A stretch of 64,000 bases of DNA from Streptomyces longhuiensis (GTDB taxonomy: Bacteria > Actinomycetota > Actinomycetes > Streptomycetales > Streptomycetaceae). Positions within the stretch are counted from its first letter, which is position 1. Each line of letters opens with the position of its first letter. The notes under the pieces were generated by a model. That model worked only from the letters and a program-made list of their open reading frames with translations, was not told where the DNA came from and ran no database searches. The translations under genes and the position numbers were made by a program. Shown here in pieces: positions 1 to 8,434 of the stretch. The stretch covers positions 3,731,501-3,795,500 of the forward strand of contig NZ_CP085173.1 of assembly GCF_020616555.1 (NCBI RefSeq), written 5' to 3'.

Positions 1-2
1 CG

Positions 3-893
3 CTCGGCTTCCTCTCCCCCTGGCTGATCGGCTTCAGCGCCTTCTTCGCGTACCCGCTGATCGCCACCGTCTACTTCTCGTTCATGCACTACAACCAGAT
101 CCAGAAGCCCGACTTCGTGGGCCTGCGGAACTGGAAGTACGTCTTCGAGCAGATGCCGCTGTTCGGTCCCGCCCTGTGGAACACACTGTGGCTGGTCGTC
201 GTGATGGTCGCCCTGCGGGTGGTCTTCGGGCTCTCCCTCGGACTGCTCATCACGAAGATCAAGACCGGAGCCGGCTTCTTCCGCACGGCGTTCTACCTGC
301 CGTACCTGGCCCCACCGGTGGCGGCGACCGTCGCCTTCGTCTTCCTGCTCAACCCGTCGACGGGACCGGTCAACGAGGTCCTCGCGCACGTCGGCATCAC
401 CGGACCGAACTGGTTCAACGACGCCAACTGGGCCAAGCCGTCCCTGGTGATGCTCTCGCTGTGGGGCATCGGCGACCTGATGGTGATCTTCATGGCCGCG
501 CTGCTCGACGTGCCCAAGGAGCAGTACGAGGCCGCGGAGCTGGACGGCGCGGGCGCCTGGTCGAAGTTCCGGTACGTGACCTGGCCGTCGATCACTCCGA
601 TCGTCATGTTCGCCGTCGTCACCGGCGTCGTACAGACGATGCAGTACTACACGCAGGCCCTGGTCGCCGGAAAGATCGCCTCCGGCGTCTCCATCGGCCC
701 CGGCAGCGTCATCCAGCCCGGCTACCCGGACCACTCGACGCTCACCGTCCCGCAGCTCGTCTACTCGATGGGCTTCCAGAACTTCAACACCGGCGCGGCG
801 TGCGTCCTCTCGCTCGTGCTCTTCGCCATCGCCATGGCCGTGACCATGCTGCTCATGCGCAAGCGCTCGGGCCTGCTCGCGGCGGAGGACTGA
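3..893 (+). CDS. Sugar ABC transporter permease, MalF-like (5' end outside window)
   Basis: Inner-membrane subunit of a carbohydrate importer. The reading frame is already open at base 3 and runs through an ATG at 84, so the gene starts upstream of the window and only its C-terminal ~296 residues are visible. Several hydrophobic helices are present. Near visible residue 180 there is the EAA loop (EQYEAAELDGAGAW followed by a proline-containing helix) that docks on the ATPase subunit. It is followed after 5 bases by the partner permease, as is usual for CUT1-family systems. No binding protein or ATPase is visible; the former probably lies upstream, and Streptomyces sugar importers usually share the MsiK ATPase encoded elsewhere. 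The substrate cannot be read directly; the downstream GH4 gene suggests a beta-glycoside. Confidence 0.9.
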   Translation, partial: LGFLSPWLIGFSAFFAYPLIATVYFSFMHYNQIQKPDFVGLRNWKYVFEQMPLFGPALWNTLWLVVVMVALRVVFGLSLGLLITKIKTGAGFFRTAFYLPYLAPPVAATVAFVFLLNPSTGPVNEVLAHVGITGPNWFNDANWAKPSLVMLSLWGIGDLMVIFMAALLDVPKEQYEAAELDGAGAWSKFRYVTWPSITPIVMFAVVTGVVQTMQYYTQALVAGKIASGVSIGPGSVIQPGYPDHSTLTVPQLVYSMGFQNFNTGAACVLSLVLFAIAMAVTMLLMRKRSGLLAAED

Positions 894-898
894 TCAAG

Positions 899-1810
899 AT
901 GACGTCTACGACACTCAGCCCCGTACCGACCGCGGCTCCCGCGGACGCCTCGCGTGAGCCCGGCCCCGCCGCCGCACGCGCCCGCCGCAAGCGCGTCCTG
1001 CACTGGATCGCCGTGCACAGCGTCGCGATCGCCGTCGCGCTGCTGTTCATCCTGCCGTTCGTGTTCGTCTTCCTGACGTCCGTGATGAGCGACAGCCAGG
1101 CGATGAGCGGCGACCTGTGGCCGGACTCCTGGCACTGGGAGAACTACAAGGCCGTCTTCGAGACCGACGGCTTCCTCGACTGGTGGAAGAACTCCCTGCT
1201 CTACGCGGGCCTCGGGACGCTGCTCACCGTGTGCTCGGCGATCCCCGTCGCCTACGCGCTCGCCAAGTTCCGCTTCCGCGGGCGCCGGACGGCGATGATC
1301 CTCGTCATCTCGACGATGATGCTGCCGCCGCAGGTCATCGTGATCCCGATGTACCTGGTGTGGGCCCAGCAGTTCCATCTGTCGGGCACGCTGTGGCCGC
1401 TGATCATCCCGATGGCGTTCGGCGACGCGTACTCGATCTTCCTGCTCCGTCAGTTCCTCCTGACGATCCCGAAGGAGTACATCGAGTCGGCGAAGGTCGA
1501 CGGCTGCGGTGAGCTGCGGACCCTGCTGAAGATCATCGTGCCGATGGCCAAGCCCGGTATCGCCGCGATCGCGCTGTTCCAGTTCTTCTACTGCTGGAAC
1601 GACTACTTCGGACCGCAGATCTACGCGGCCCAGAACCCGGCGTCCTGGACGCTGTCGTACGGCCTCGAGTCCTTCAAGTCCGCACACAGCGTCAACTGGA
1701 ACCTGACGATGGCCGCGACACTCCTCGTGATGGCGCCGGTCTGCATCGTCTTCTTCTTCGCACAGAAGGCCTTCGTCGAAGGCGTCACCCTCACCGGAGT
1801 AAAGGGCTGA
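899..1810 (+). CDS. Sugar ABC transporter permease, MalG-like
   Basis: Second membrane subunit of the same importer, 303 residues. The start is ATG 899, five bases after the previous stop. The longer open frame upstream of it is only a shadow of the first permease. A ~30-residue charged N-terminus precedes the first transmembrane helix (about residues 37-60). The EAA motif (EYIESAKVDGCGEL, about residues 195-208) is the contact site for the ATP-hydrolysing subunit. Length and layout are typical of MalG/CUT1 proteins. It is followed after 8 bases by the GH4 glycosidase gene, so transport and intracellular cleavage are probably co-transcribed. Confidence 0.92.
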   Translation: MTSTTLSPVPTAAPADASREPGPAAARARRKRVLHWIAVHSVAIAVALLFILPFVFVFLTSVMSDSQAMSGDLWPDSWHWENYKAVFETDGFLDWWKNSLLYAGLGTLLTVCSAIPVAYALAKFRFRGRRTAMILVISTMMLPPQVIVIPMYLVWAQQFHLSGTLWPLIIPMAFGDAYSIFLLRQFLLTIPKEYIESAKVDGCGELRTLLKIIVPMAKPGIAAIALFQFFYCWNDYFGPQIYAAQNPASWTLSYGLESFKSAHSVNWNLTMAATLLVMAPVCIVFFFAQKAFVEGVTLTGVKG

Positions 1811-1818
1811 GAACCGAT

Positions 1819-3084
1819 ATGAAGCTCGCAGTGGTCGGCGGAGGGTCGACCTACACCCCCGAACTCATCGACGGATTCGCGCGGCTGAGGGACACCCTGC
1901 CGATCGAGGAGCTGGTGCTCGTCGACCCGGCGGCCGACCGGCTCGCACTGGTCGGCGGCCTCGCGCGGCGCATCTTCGCCAAGCAGGGCCACCCGGGCCG
2001 CATCGTCACCACCTCCGACGTGGACGCGGGCGTCGCGGACGCCGACGCCGTGCTGCTCCAGTTGCGCGTCGGCGGTCAGGCCGCCCGCAACCAGGACGAG
2101 ACCTGGCCGTTGGACTGCGGCTGCGTCGGCCAGGAGACGACCGGTGCGGGCGGCCTCGCGAAGGCGCTCCGCACCGTGCCGGTGGTCCTCGACATCGCCG
2201 AGCGGGTGCGCCGCGCGAACCCGAACGCCTGGATCATCGACTTCACCAACCCGGTCGGCATCGTGACCCGCGCGCTCCTCCAGGCCGGGCACAAGGCCGT
2301 CGGTCTGTGCAACGTCGCGATCGGCTTCCAGCGGAAGTTCGCGCGGCTGCTCGACGTGACGCCCTCGCAGGTCCACCTCGATCACGTCGGCCTCAACCAC
2401 CTCACCTGGGAGCTGGGTGTCCGCCTCGGCGGCCCGGACGGCGAGAACGTGCTGCCGCGCCTGCTCGGCGAGCACGGCGACGCCGTCGCCGAGGACCTGC
2501 ACATGCCGCGCGCGATCGTGGACCGCCTCGGGGTCGTGCCCTCCTACTACCTGCGCTACTACTACCAGCACGACGCGGTCGTACGGGAGATGCGCACGAA
2601 GCCGTCGCGCGCCTCCCAAGTGGCCACGATGGAGCGAGAGCTGCTGGAGATGTACGGCGACCCGACGCTCGACGAGAAGCCGGAGCTGCTCGCCAAGCGG
2701 GGCGGCGCCTTCTACAGCGAGGCGGCCGTGGATCTGGCGGCGTCACTCCTCGGGGGCGGCGGCTCCCCGTACCAGGTCGTCAACACGTACAACAACGGGA
2801 CGCTGCCCTTCCTGCCCGACGACGCGGTCATCGAGGTACAGGCCGCCGTGGACGGCAAGGGCACGCGCCCGCTGCCGGTCGCGCAGCTCGACCCGCTGTA
2901 CGCGGGCCTCATCGCCAACGTGACGACGTACGAGGACCTGGCGCTCGAGGCGGCTCTCAGGGGCGGCCGCGACCGCGTCTTCAAGGCACTTCTCTCCCAC
3001 CCCCTGGTGGGCCAGTACGAGTACGCCGAGCAGCTCACCGACCAGCTGATCGCGCACAACCGGGAGCACCTCGCGTGGGCATGA
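1819..3084 (+). CDS. GH4 family 6-phospho-beta-glucosidase-like glycosidase
   Basis: 421-residue NAD- and metal-dependent glycosidase of family GH4, which cleaves by an oxidation-elimination route in the cytoplasm. Visible marks: N-terminal nucleotide-binding loop VVGGGSTYTPEL (residues 4-15), the metal-binding cysteine in GLCNVAIGFQR, and the conserved DHVGLNHLTW segment. Length matches the family. Its stop overlaps the start of a sugar-kinase gene (ATGA at 3081-3084), so the two products are probably made in step. GH4 6-phospho-glucosidases normally follow PTS uptake, but here uptake is by ABC transporter, so phosphorylation would have to come from the adjacent kinase. Specificity (6-phospho-beta-glucoside or another 6-phospho sugar) is inferred from similarity only. 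Confidence 0.88.
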   Translation: MKLAVVGGGSTYTPELIDGFARLRDTLPIEELVLVDPAADRLALVGGLARRIFAKQGHPGRIVTTSDVDAGVADADAVLLQLRVGGQAARNQDETWPLDCGCVGQETTGAGGLAKALRTVPVVLDIAERVRRANPNAWIIDFTNPVGIVTRALLQAGHKAVGLCNVAIGFQRKFARLLDVTPSQVHLDHVGLNHLTWELGVRLGGPDGENVLPRLLGEHGDAVAEDLHMPRAIVDRLGVVPSYYLRYYYQHDAVVREMRTKPSRASQVATMERELLEMYGDPTLDEKPELLAKRGGAFYSEAAVDLAASLLGGGGSPYQVVNTYNNGTLPFLPDDAVIEVQAAVDGKGTRPLPVAQLDPLYAGLIANVTTYEDLALEAALRGGRDRVFKALLSHPLVGQYEYAEQLTDQLIAHNREHLAWA

Positions 3085-4049
3085 CCGTCCTTGCCATCGA
3101 TGCGGGGAACAGCAAGACCGACGTCGCGGTGGTCGAGGCCGACGGCACCGTCGTCGGCGCGGCCCGCGGCGGCGGGTTCCAGCCGCCCAAGGTGGGCGTC
3201 GAGGCCGCCGTCGACGTGCTCGCCGAGGCCGTCGACCGTGCGCTCGCCGAGGCGGGCACGAACACGGTGGGACACGTCTCCGCGTGCCTCGCCAACGCCG
3301 ATCTCCCGGTCGAGGAACGGGAGTTGGCGGCGGAGCTGCGCACCCGTGGCTGGGCCGCCTCCGTCGACGTACGCAACGACACCTTCGCCGTCCTGCGCGC
3401 CGGGCTCCTCCAGGACTCCGAGCCGCGCGGCGTCGCTGTCGTGTGCGGCGCCGGCATCAACTGCGCCGGGATGCTGCCGGACGGGCGCACCGCCCGCTTC
3501 CCCGCGATCGGCAAGATCTCCGGCGACTGGGGCGGTGGCGGCGGCCTCGCCGAGGAGGCCCTCTGGTACGCGGCGCGCGCCGAGGACGGCCGTGGCGAGG
3601 CGACCGCCCTGATGCGCTCCCTGCCCGCGCACTTCGGGCTGCCCTCCATGTACGCCCTGATCGAGGCGCTGCACCTGGAGCGCATCCCGGTGCAGCGACG
3701 GCACGAGCTGACGCCGGTGCTCTTCGCGACGGCGGCGGACGGCGACCCGGTGGCCCGCGACCTGATCGACCGCATGGGCGACGAGGTCGTGGCCATGTCC
3801 GTGGTGGCCCTGGACCGGCTCGGCCTGCTCGACGAGGAGACCCCCGTGCTCCTGGGCGGCTCGGTGCTCGCCGCGCGCCATCCCCAACTCGACGACCGGA
3901 TACGGGAGATGCTCACCGCGCGCGCCCCGAAGGCGGTACCGCGCGTGGTCACCGCCCGGCCCGTCCTGGGCGCGGCACTGCTCGGCCTCGACGCCGTGGG
4001 GGCGGACGAGAACGTGCACGCGCGCGTGCGGGCGCACTTCGGGGGGTGA
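3081..4049 (+). CDS. BadF/BadG/BcrA/BcrD-type sugar kinase (N-acetylglucosamine kinase-like)
   Basis: 322-residue ASKHA-fold kinase. The N-terminal phosphate-binding motif is AIDAGNSKTDVAVVE (residues 5-19). Later come VVCGAGINCAG and the glycine-rich KISGDWGGGGG loop, as in eukaryote-type GlcNAc/glucosamine kinases. ATG 3081 is chosen because it forms an ATGA overlap with the GH4 stop; an in-frame GTG at 3075 is an alternative. Likely role: ATP-dependent phosphorylation of the imported sugar or of a sugar released by the GH4 enzyme. The gene ends just before a strong hairpin at 4052-4080 that looks like the operon terminator. Confidence 0.85.
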   Translation: MTVLAIDAGNSKTDVAVVEADGTVVGAARGGGFQPPKVGVEAAVDVLAEAVDRALAEAGTNTVGHVSACLANADLPVEERELAAELRTRGWAASVDVRNDTFAVLRAGLLQDSEPRGVAVVCGAGINCAGMLPDGRTARFPAIGKISGDWGGGGGLAEEALWYAARAEDGRGEATALMRSLPAHFGLPSMYALIEALHLERIPVQRRHELTPVLFATAADGDPVARDLIDRMGDEVVAMSVVALDRLGLLDEETPVLLGGSVLAARHPQLDDRIREMLTARAPKAVPRVVTARPVLGAALLGLDAVGADENVHARVRAHFGG

Positions 4050-4051
4050 GC

Positions 4052-4080
4052 TCGGGGGCCGAGCCGATCCCGGCCCCCGA
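4052..4080 (+). terminator. Hairpin terminator after the sugar operon
   Basis: Perfect 10-bp arms TCGGGGGCCG (4052-4061) and CGGCCCCCGA (4071-4080) around a 9-base loop, starting two bases after the kinase stop codon. There is no T-tract, which is common for Streptomyces terminators. Confidence 0.6.
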
Positions 4081-4133
4081 CCCCGACTCCCGATCCCGAC
4101 TCCCCGGGGGAAGGTCCGCCGGAAAAGTGGCAG

Positions 4134-4156
4134 GGAACGTTTCGCCGGAACACGTC
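4134..4156 (+). promoter_or_regulatory. Candidate ECF-sigma promoter (GGAAC-N16-TC)
   Basis: GGAAC at 4134-4138, then 16 bases, then TC at 4155-4156, about 48 bases before the DUF3995 start. The spacing and -35 element resemble promoters read by ECF sigma factors, which often control their own operon; an ECF-like sigma factor is the second gene here. Motif match by eye only. Confidence 0.4.
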
Positions 4157-4160
4157 CTCT

Positions 4161-4196
4161 GGAGGGTGACGGTCACTCATCGCACCCTCCGGAGGA
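4161..4196 (+). promoter_or_regulatory. Leader hairpin that can mask or free a ribosome-binding site
   Basis: GGAGGGTG (4161-4168) is perfectly complementary to CACCCTCC (4183-4190), with a 14-base loop. The CCTCC end of the right arm directly abuts the ribosome-binding site GGAGGA (4191-4196) and can pair with it instead. Two mutually exclusive pairings are therefore possible, one leaving the RBS open and one engaging it. Confidence 0.4.
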
Positions 4197-4203
4197 CGCG
4201 CCC

Positions 4204-4668
4204 ATGCCCACCGACCGCACCGCCCGCCGCGCCGCCGCGCTCATCGCCTCCGTACTGAGCTGCGACGGCCTGCTGCACCTCTGCTGGTCGACCGGATCGA
4301 CCTGGCCCGCGCGCGACGTGACGAGCCTGTCGTACGCCGTCCTGGGCGCGGACGTGCCTTTCACCCCGCCCGTTCTGCTGCCGCTCGCCACCGTCCTGTT
4401 CTCGGCGAGCGGTGTCGTCGTGGCACGGGCGCGCCTGGACCGCCCGCACGCCCTGCTGCGCCTCGGCACGTGGGCGGTTGCCGCCGGCCTGTCGCTGCGG
4501 GGCCTCGCGGGGATCTACTGGCTCTTCACCAAGGGCCCTGGCACCGCGTTCTACTGGCTCAACCTGGGCGCCTACACGCCGCTTTGCGCGGTGCTCGCGA
4601 CGGCCGCCGTCAGGGTCGCGCGGCCGGTGCTCGTCGAGCACAGGGAAGATGCCGTACGTGTCCGATGA
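4204..4668 (+). CDS. DUF3995 family small membrane protein
   Basis: 154 residues with about four hydrophobic segments (roughly residues 8-24, 58-76, 86-106 and 118-138), matching the small integral membrane DUF3995 family of unknown function. ATG 4204 has the RBS GGAGGA eight bases upstream. The downstream sigma-factor gene starts inside its 3' end, so the two are translated together. A membrane protein made in step with an ECF sigma factor is a natural anti-sigma candidate, but nothing in the sequence (no zinc-binding anti-sigma motif) proves this. Confidence 0.7.
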   Translation: MPTDRTARRAAALIASVLSCDGLLHLCWSTGSTWPARDVTSLSYAVLGADVPFTPPVLLPLATVLFSASGVVVARARLDRPHALLRLGTWAVAAGLSLRGLAGIYWLFTKGPGTAFYWLNLGAYTPLCAVLATAAVRVARPVLVEHREDAVRVR

Positions 4669-5170
4669 CGACGAAAGGGCCGCGACCGTACGTCTCGTGC
4701 GGGCGGCTCAGCGCGGCGACACCCTCGCCATGGCGCGACTCCTCGACGAACTCGCTCCCTACGTGGGGCGGATCTGCGGCCCCATCGCACTTGACCAGGG
4801 TGCGGACGCGGCCCAGGAGGCACTGGTCGCCGTGTTCCGTTCGCTGCGCTCCCTCAAGGACCCGGCGGCGGTGCGCGGCTGGGCCCGGGCCATCGCCGTG
4901 CGCGAGGCGGTCCGCGTCGCGCGGCGCTCGGCACGGGCCGTGCCCGCCGACCTGAGCGCTCTGCCCGCGCGCGGCGACCCCCAACTCGCCGCAGACATAA
5001 GGGATGTACTGGACCGGCTCTCCCCCGAGCACCGCGCGGTGCTCGTCCTGCGGGACGTGGAGGGCCTCGACGAACGGGCGGCCGCCGAGCTGCTCGGCGT
5101 GCGCGTCGGCACGGTCAAGTCCCGGCTGTCCCGGGCCCGTGACACCTTCCGGAAGGCGTGGACCTCATGA
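4658..5170 (+). CDS. RNA polymerase sigma factor, ECF-like
   Basis: 170-residue sigma70-family factor with region 2 (about residues 10-85; the AAQEALVAVFRSL helix) and region 4 (LSPEHRAVLVLRDVEGLDE, then the helix-turn-helix AAAELLGVRVGTVKSRLSRA) joined by a short linker, as in ECF factors. GTG 4658 is preferred because AGGGAAG (4643-4648) sits 9 bases upstream; an in-frame ATG at 4649 would leave no spacing. It overlaps the DUF3995 gene by 11 bases and the next gene by ATGA. Probably directs RNA polymerase to a small stress regulon including its own promoter; the signal is unknown. Confidence 0.88.
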   Translation: MSDDDERAATVRLVRAAQRGDTLAMARLLDELAPYVGRICGPIALDQGADAAQEALVAVFRSLRSLKDPAAVRGWARAIAVREAVRVARRSARAVPADLSALPARGDPQLAADIRDVLDRLSPEHRAVLVLRDVEGLDERAAAELLGVRVGTVKSRLSRARDTFRKAWTS

Positions 5171-5652
5171 CGCAGCCGCATCGGCCGCCCCAACCACCCC
5201 AGCCGCCGCAGTGGCCCCGGGCCGATCTCGACCCCGTACGCAGGCTGCACGCCCTCGCGTCCGGCATCGGCGGCGCCCATGTCACCGAGGGGCGCGTCGA
5301 CGCTCCGTACGCGCGCGTGTGGGCCCTTCTGGGCGATCTGGAGGGCGAGTTCGGACGGATCACCCCCGATATGAGAGGGCTGCGGGTGCTGCGCCGCGAC
5401 GGGGAGCGCGTGGAGGCCCTGGCCATCAGCAAGTACGGGATGCGGGCCCGCCTGCGCGGGGTGCACCGGCCGGGCTGGTGCTGGCTGCAGAGCCGGTTCC
5501 TGCTGGTGGGGGTCGCGGCGGCGCCCGACGGGGACGGGACCCGCGTCGCGTTCACCGGCGGGGTGCGGGTGCCGGGGCGGGCCGCGCTGGTGCCGCTGGG
5601 CGTACGCGTCGAGGGCCGCCGCAGCCTGGAGCGGCTCACCGCCCTGCTGTGA
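5167..5652 (+). CDS. SRPBCC-fold protein of unknown function
   Basis: 161 residues. A proline-rich N-terminus (residues 5-18) is followed by a SRPBCC/START-like pattern beginning near residue 38 (HVTEGRVDAPYARVWALLGDLEG) and ending in a C-terminal helix. Such folds bind hydrophobic ligands. ATG 5167 overlaps the sigma stop (ATGA), so this is the third gene of the operon. No catalytic residues are recognisable. Co-translation with an ECF-like factor suggests a ligand-sensing partner or a target of the response; that is inference. Confidence 0.65.
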   Translation: MTQPHRPPQPPQPPQWPRADLDPVRRLHALASGIGGAHVTEGRVDAPYARVWALLGDLEGEFGRITPDMRGLRVLRRDGERVEALAISKYGMRARLRGVHRPGWCWLQSRFLLVGVAAAPDGDGTRVAFTGGVRVPGRAALVPLGVRVEGRRSLERLTALL

Positions 5653-5886
5653 CGGCACGAGCGGAGGGAACCGATCGGATGCGCCTCACGTGTTCAAGAG
5701 CGGGGTCGCACGACGGTGCGCGCGGGGGCGTTCGGCGTGGTGTGTTCGCGCGGGAATCCGAACAAGATCCAGTCAATGGCTGTGCGGATGTCAGTCCCTG
5801 CGGCAATACTTGCGGCCGTGCACCTTCGCCCGCGCTCCCCGCACGCCGGACGGAAGTGACGGACCGATGACCATGGGGGAGGTCGA
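5653..5886. other. Intergenic region before the pknG operon
   Basis: 234 bases without a supported gene. It should contain the promoter of the seven-gene operon, but I could not assign convincing -35/-10 elements. GGGGGAGG just before GTG 5887 is the ribosome-binding site. Confidence 0.5.
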
Positions 5887-7329
5887 GTGAACAACCCGCC
5901 GAACGGCAGCGCGGCGCCGCCGGGGACGGTCGGCGCGCCCACGATGCCGTCCGTGCCGCCGCAGGTACGGCCGCCGCACGCGCAGGGTCCGGAGCCCGCC
6001 GCGCCCGCGCGCAGCACCGCGTGGGCGGAGGGCGTCGACCGGGTACGCGCCGCGGCGACGACGGAGCCGGGGCGCCTGCGCATCATCGGCGCGGTACTGG
6101 CGTTGCTCGTCGTCGCGTTCGGCGCGGTCACGGCCTGGCAGATGTCCGACCGCTCGGCCGCCGCGGACGACGTCCTGCACAGCAGCCAGCCCCTGAGCGC
6201 CGACGCGGCGGACATCTACCGCTCGCTCGCCGACGCCAACACGGCGGCGTCCAGCGGCTTCCTGGCAGGCGGTCAGGAACCGGCCGAGACGCGGGACCGG
6301 TACGAGAGGGACATCAGGACGGCCGCGGCCAAGCTGGTGACGGCGGCGGCGAACTCGGACCCCGACTCCCCCTCCACGGCGGCCATCTCGAAGCTCAACA
6401 AGCTGCTGCCCCAGTACAAGGGCCTCATCGAGCGCGCCCGGGCGAACAACCGGCAGGGCTTCCCGCTGGGCGGCGCCTACCTGCGGTACGCGAACGAGAC
6501 GATGCAGGAGCAGATGCTCCCCGCGGCCGAGGACCTGTACAAGAAGGAGAACGAGCGGCTCCGCTCGGACTACGACAGCGCCACGCCCTACCCCTGGGCC
6601 GCGATCGGGCTGGGCGTCGTCGCGCTCGGCGCGCTCACCTGGGCCCAGCGGCGCAACTACCGCCGGACGAACCGCGTGCTCAACCACGGCCTGGTCGCCG
6701 CGACCGCCGCGTCCACGGTCGTCCTCCTCTGGCTCGCCGTCGGCCACAGCGTCGCCCGCGCGGGTCTCGACGAGTCGTACGACCACGGGGTGCGCTCGCT
6801 GAACGTGCTGCACGACGCGCGCATCGCCTCCCTCAAGGCGCGGGGCAACGAGAATCTGACGCTGGTCAGCCGCGGCGCCGAGACCGTCGAGGTGAAGGGT
6901 GTGGCCAAGGACGCCTTCGACGTGGACTACCAGCACCAGATGAAGACGCTCGCCACGAAGCTCGGGGACGCGGCGAAGCTCGCCGACGACGGCACGGGCA
7001 AGCGGCCCGTGCAGGCCGCGGGTGACAACATGCGGGTGTGGCAGGACCGCCACAAGGACGCCCGCGAGCAGGACGACGCGGGCAACTACCAGGGGGCGCT
7101 CGACAAGGTGATCGGCTCCGCGCAGGACAAGCCGACCCGCGAGTGCTTCGACAACGTCGACAAGGAACTGCAGTCCGCCCTGAGGCACGAGCAGGCGGAG
7201 TTCAAGCAGGCGGCCACGGACGGGCGCGGCGCGATGACGGGGCTCCCGGTGGGCGCCGCCGTACTCGCCGTGCTGGGCGCGGCGGGCGCCGTGCTCGGCA
7301 TCGGGCGCCGGCTTTCGGAGTACCGGTGA
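5887..7329 (+). CDS. glnX: GlnX-like four-helix membrane sensor protein
   Basis: 480 residues. A proline/alanine-rich cytoplasmic N-terminus precedes TM1 (about 66-84). An external helical domain (about 90-230) follows, then TM2 and TM3 (about 237-253 and 278-296), a second external helical domain and TM4 (about 448-468). This architecture, and a directly downstream glutamate-type binding protein and PknG kinase, match mycobacterial GlnX, which relays amino-acid binding by GlnH across the membrane to PknG. The start is GTG 5887 with RBS GGGGGAGG. First gene of a seven-gene operon on one strand. The assignment rests on architecture and synteny rather than a catalytic motif. Confidence 0.78.
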   Translation: MNNPPNGSAAPPGTVGAPTMPSVPPQVRPPHAQGPEPAAPARSTAWAEGVDRVRAAATTEPGRLRIIGAVLALLVVAFGAVTAWQMSDRSAAADDVLHSSQPLSADAADIYRSLADANTAASSGFLAGGQEPAETRDRYERDIRTAAAKLVTAAANSDPDSPSTAAISKLNKLLPQYKGLIERARANNRQGFPLGGAYLRYANETMQEQMLPAAEDLYKKENERLRSDYDSATPYPWAAIGLGVVALGALTWAQRRNYRRTNRVLNHGLVAATAASTVVLLWLAVGHSVARAGLDESYDHGVRSLNVLHDARIASLKARGNENLTLVSRGAETVEVKGVAKDAFDVDYQHQMKTLATKLGDAAKLADDGTGKRPVQAAGDNMRVWQDRHKDAREQDDAGNYQGALDKVIGSAQDKPTRECFDNVDKELQSALRHEQAEFKQAATDGRGAMTGLPVGAAVLAVLGAAGAVLGIGRRLSEYR

Positions 7330-7346
7330 GAGGGGGCGGGACAGCC

Positions 7347-8351
7347 ATGAGCGCACGACGTACGCGCATCAGCCTGCGCGGCTGGGGCGGTGTGGCGGCC
7401 ATGGCGGTCGCCTGTGCCCTGACCGCGGTCCTCGCGCTGCTGCTCCCCCTGACCCGGGGCGCCGGCGGCGACGGGAGCACGGGCGTCGGCGGCCCCGGCC
7501 TGGCCACGGGTGTGCAGGCCAGGGCCGACAAGTGCACGGACCCGGAGCGCAGTCTGAAGCCGTCCGGCGACGAGTCGGGTGCCGCGGTCAAGGCCATCAA
7601 GGACCGCGGCTACCTCATCGTCGGCGTCGACCAGAACAGCTACCACTGGGGCTACCGCGACCCGAACAAGAAGTCCAGCGAGCTCGAGGGCTTCGACATC
7701 GACCTGGCGCACGAGATCGCCCAGAAGATCCTCGGCGACCGCGACCTGATCCGGTTCCGAGCGATCCCGACCAACCAGCGCATCCCGGCGATCAAGTACG
7801 GGAACGTCGACATGGTCGTCCGCACGATGACGATCAGCTGCGAGCGGCTCAAGGACGTCGCCTTCTCGACGGCGTACTTCCAGACCGGGCAGCAGGTGCT
7901 GGCGCCCAAGACCTCCTCGATCACGGGGTACGACAAGTCGCTCGCGGGCAAGCGGATCTGCACGGCGGCCGGCTCGACCGCCTTCGACCGTCTCGACGCG
8001 GACCGCAGGGCGGGCACGCTCGCCGCCGGCGCCGACATCTCCACGACGGTGCCGAACCAGCTGGACTGCCTCGTCCGGCTGCAGCTCGGTGAGGTGGACG
8101 CCGTGGTGACGGACAGCGCGCTCGCCGCGGGCCAGGCCGCGCAGGACCCGACGGTCGAGCTCAAGGGCACGCCGTTCACCAAGGAGTTCTACGGCGTGGC
8201 GATGAAGCGCGGCACGGACGACCTGGTACGCCGGGTCAACCAGGTCCTGGAGGACTTCCGCAAGGACGGCGGCTGGCAGGACTCGTACGACGCGTGGCTC
8301 AAGGACGGTCTCGGCGCGGCCTCCGGTCCGCCCGCACCGAAGTACAAGTAG
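7347..8351 (+). CDS. glnH: GlnH-like extracytoplasmic amino-acid binding protein
   Basis: 334 residues. A basic N-terminus (MSARRTR) and a hydrophobic stretch (about 13-36) form a signal anchor or signal peptide; a cysteine lies within it but the lipobox is imperfect. The rest is a family-3 periplasmic binding fold: RGYLIVGVDQNSYHWGY, LEGFDIDLAHEIA, VRTMTISCERLKDVAFS and the domain-crossing VVTDSALAA. In mycobacteria GlnH binds aspartate/glutamate and signals through GlnX to PknG. No transporter permease is present, supporting a sensing rather than uptake role. ATG 7347 is chosen; GTG 7326, overlapping the previous stop, is possible. Confidence 0.85.
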   Translation: MSARRTRISLRGWGGVAAMAVACALTAVLALLLPLTRGAGGDGSTGVGGPGLATGVQARADKCTDPERSLKPSGDESGAAVKAIKDRGYLIVGVDQNSYHWGYRDPNKKSSELEGFDIDLAHEIAQKILGDRDLIRFRAIPTNQRIPAIKYGNVDMVVRTMTISCERLKDVAFSTAYFQTGQQVLAPKTSSITGYDKSLAGKRICTAAGSTAFDRLDADRRAGTLAAGADISTTVPNQLDCLVRLQLGEVDAVVTDSALAAGQAAQDPTVELKGTPFTKEFYGVAMKRGTDDLVRRVNQVLEDFRKDGGWQDSYDAWLKDGLGAASGPPAPKYK

Positions 8352-8434
8352 CCCCGGCCGGGCGCTACTTGCGGCAACTGCACAGCGGCGGCCGACGGCA
8401 GTCGGCGGCAGCGACGTGAACGGAGAGGTGATCG

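Noticed and set aside
5690..5890. 66-residue ORF before the pknG operon
   Set aside because: No RBS, no coding bias, Arg/Trp-rich; more likely the operon leader.
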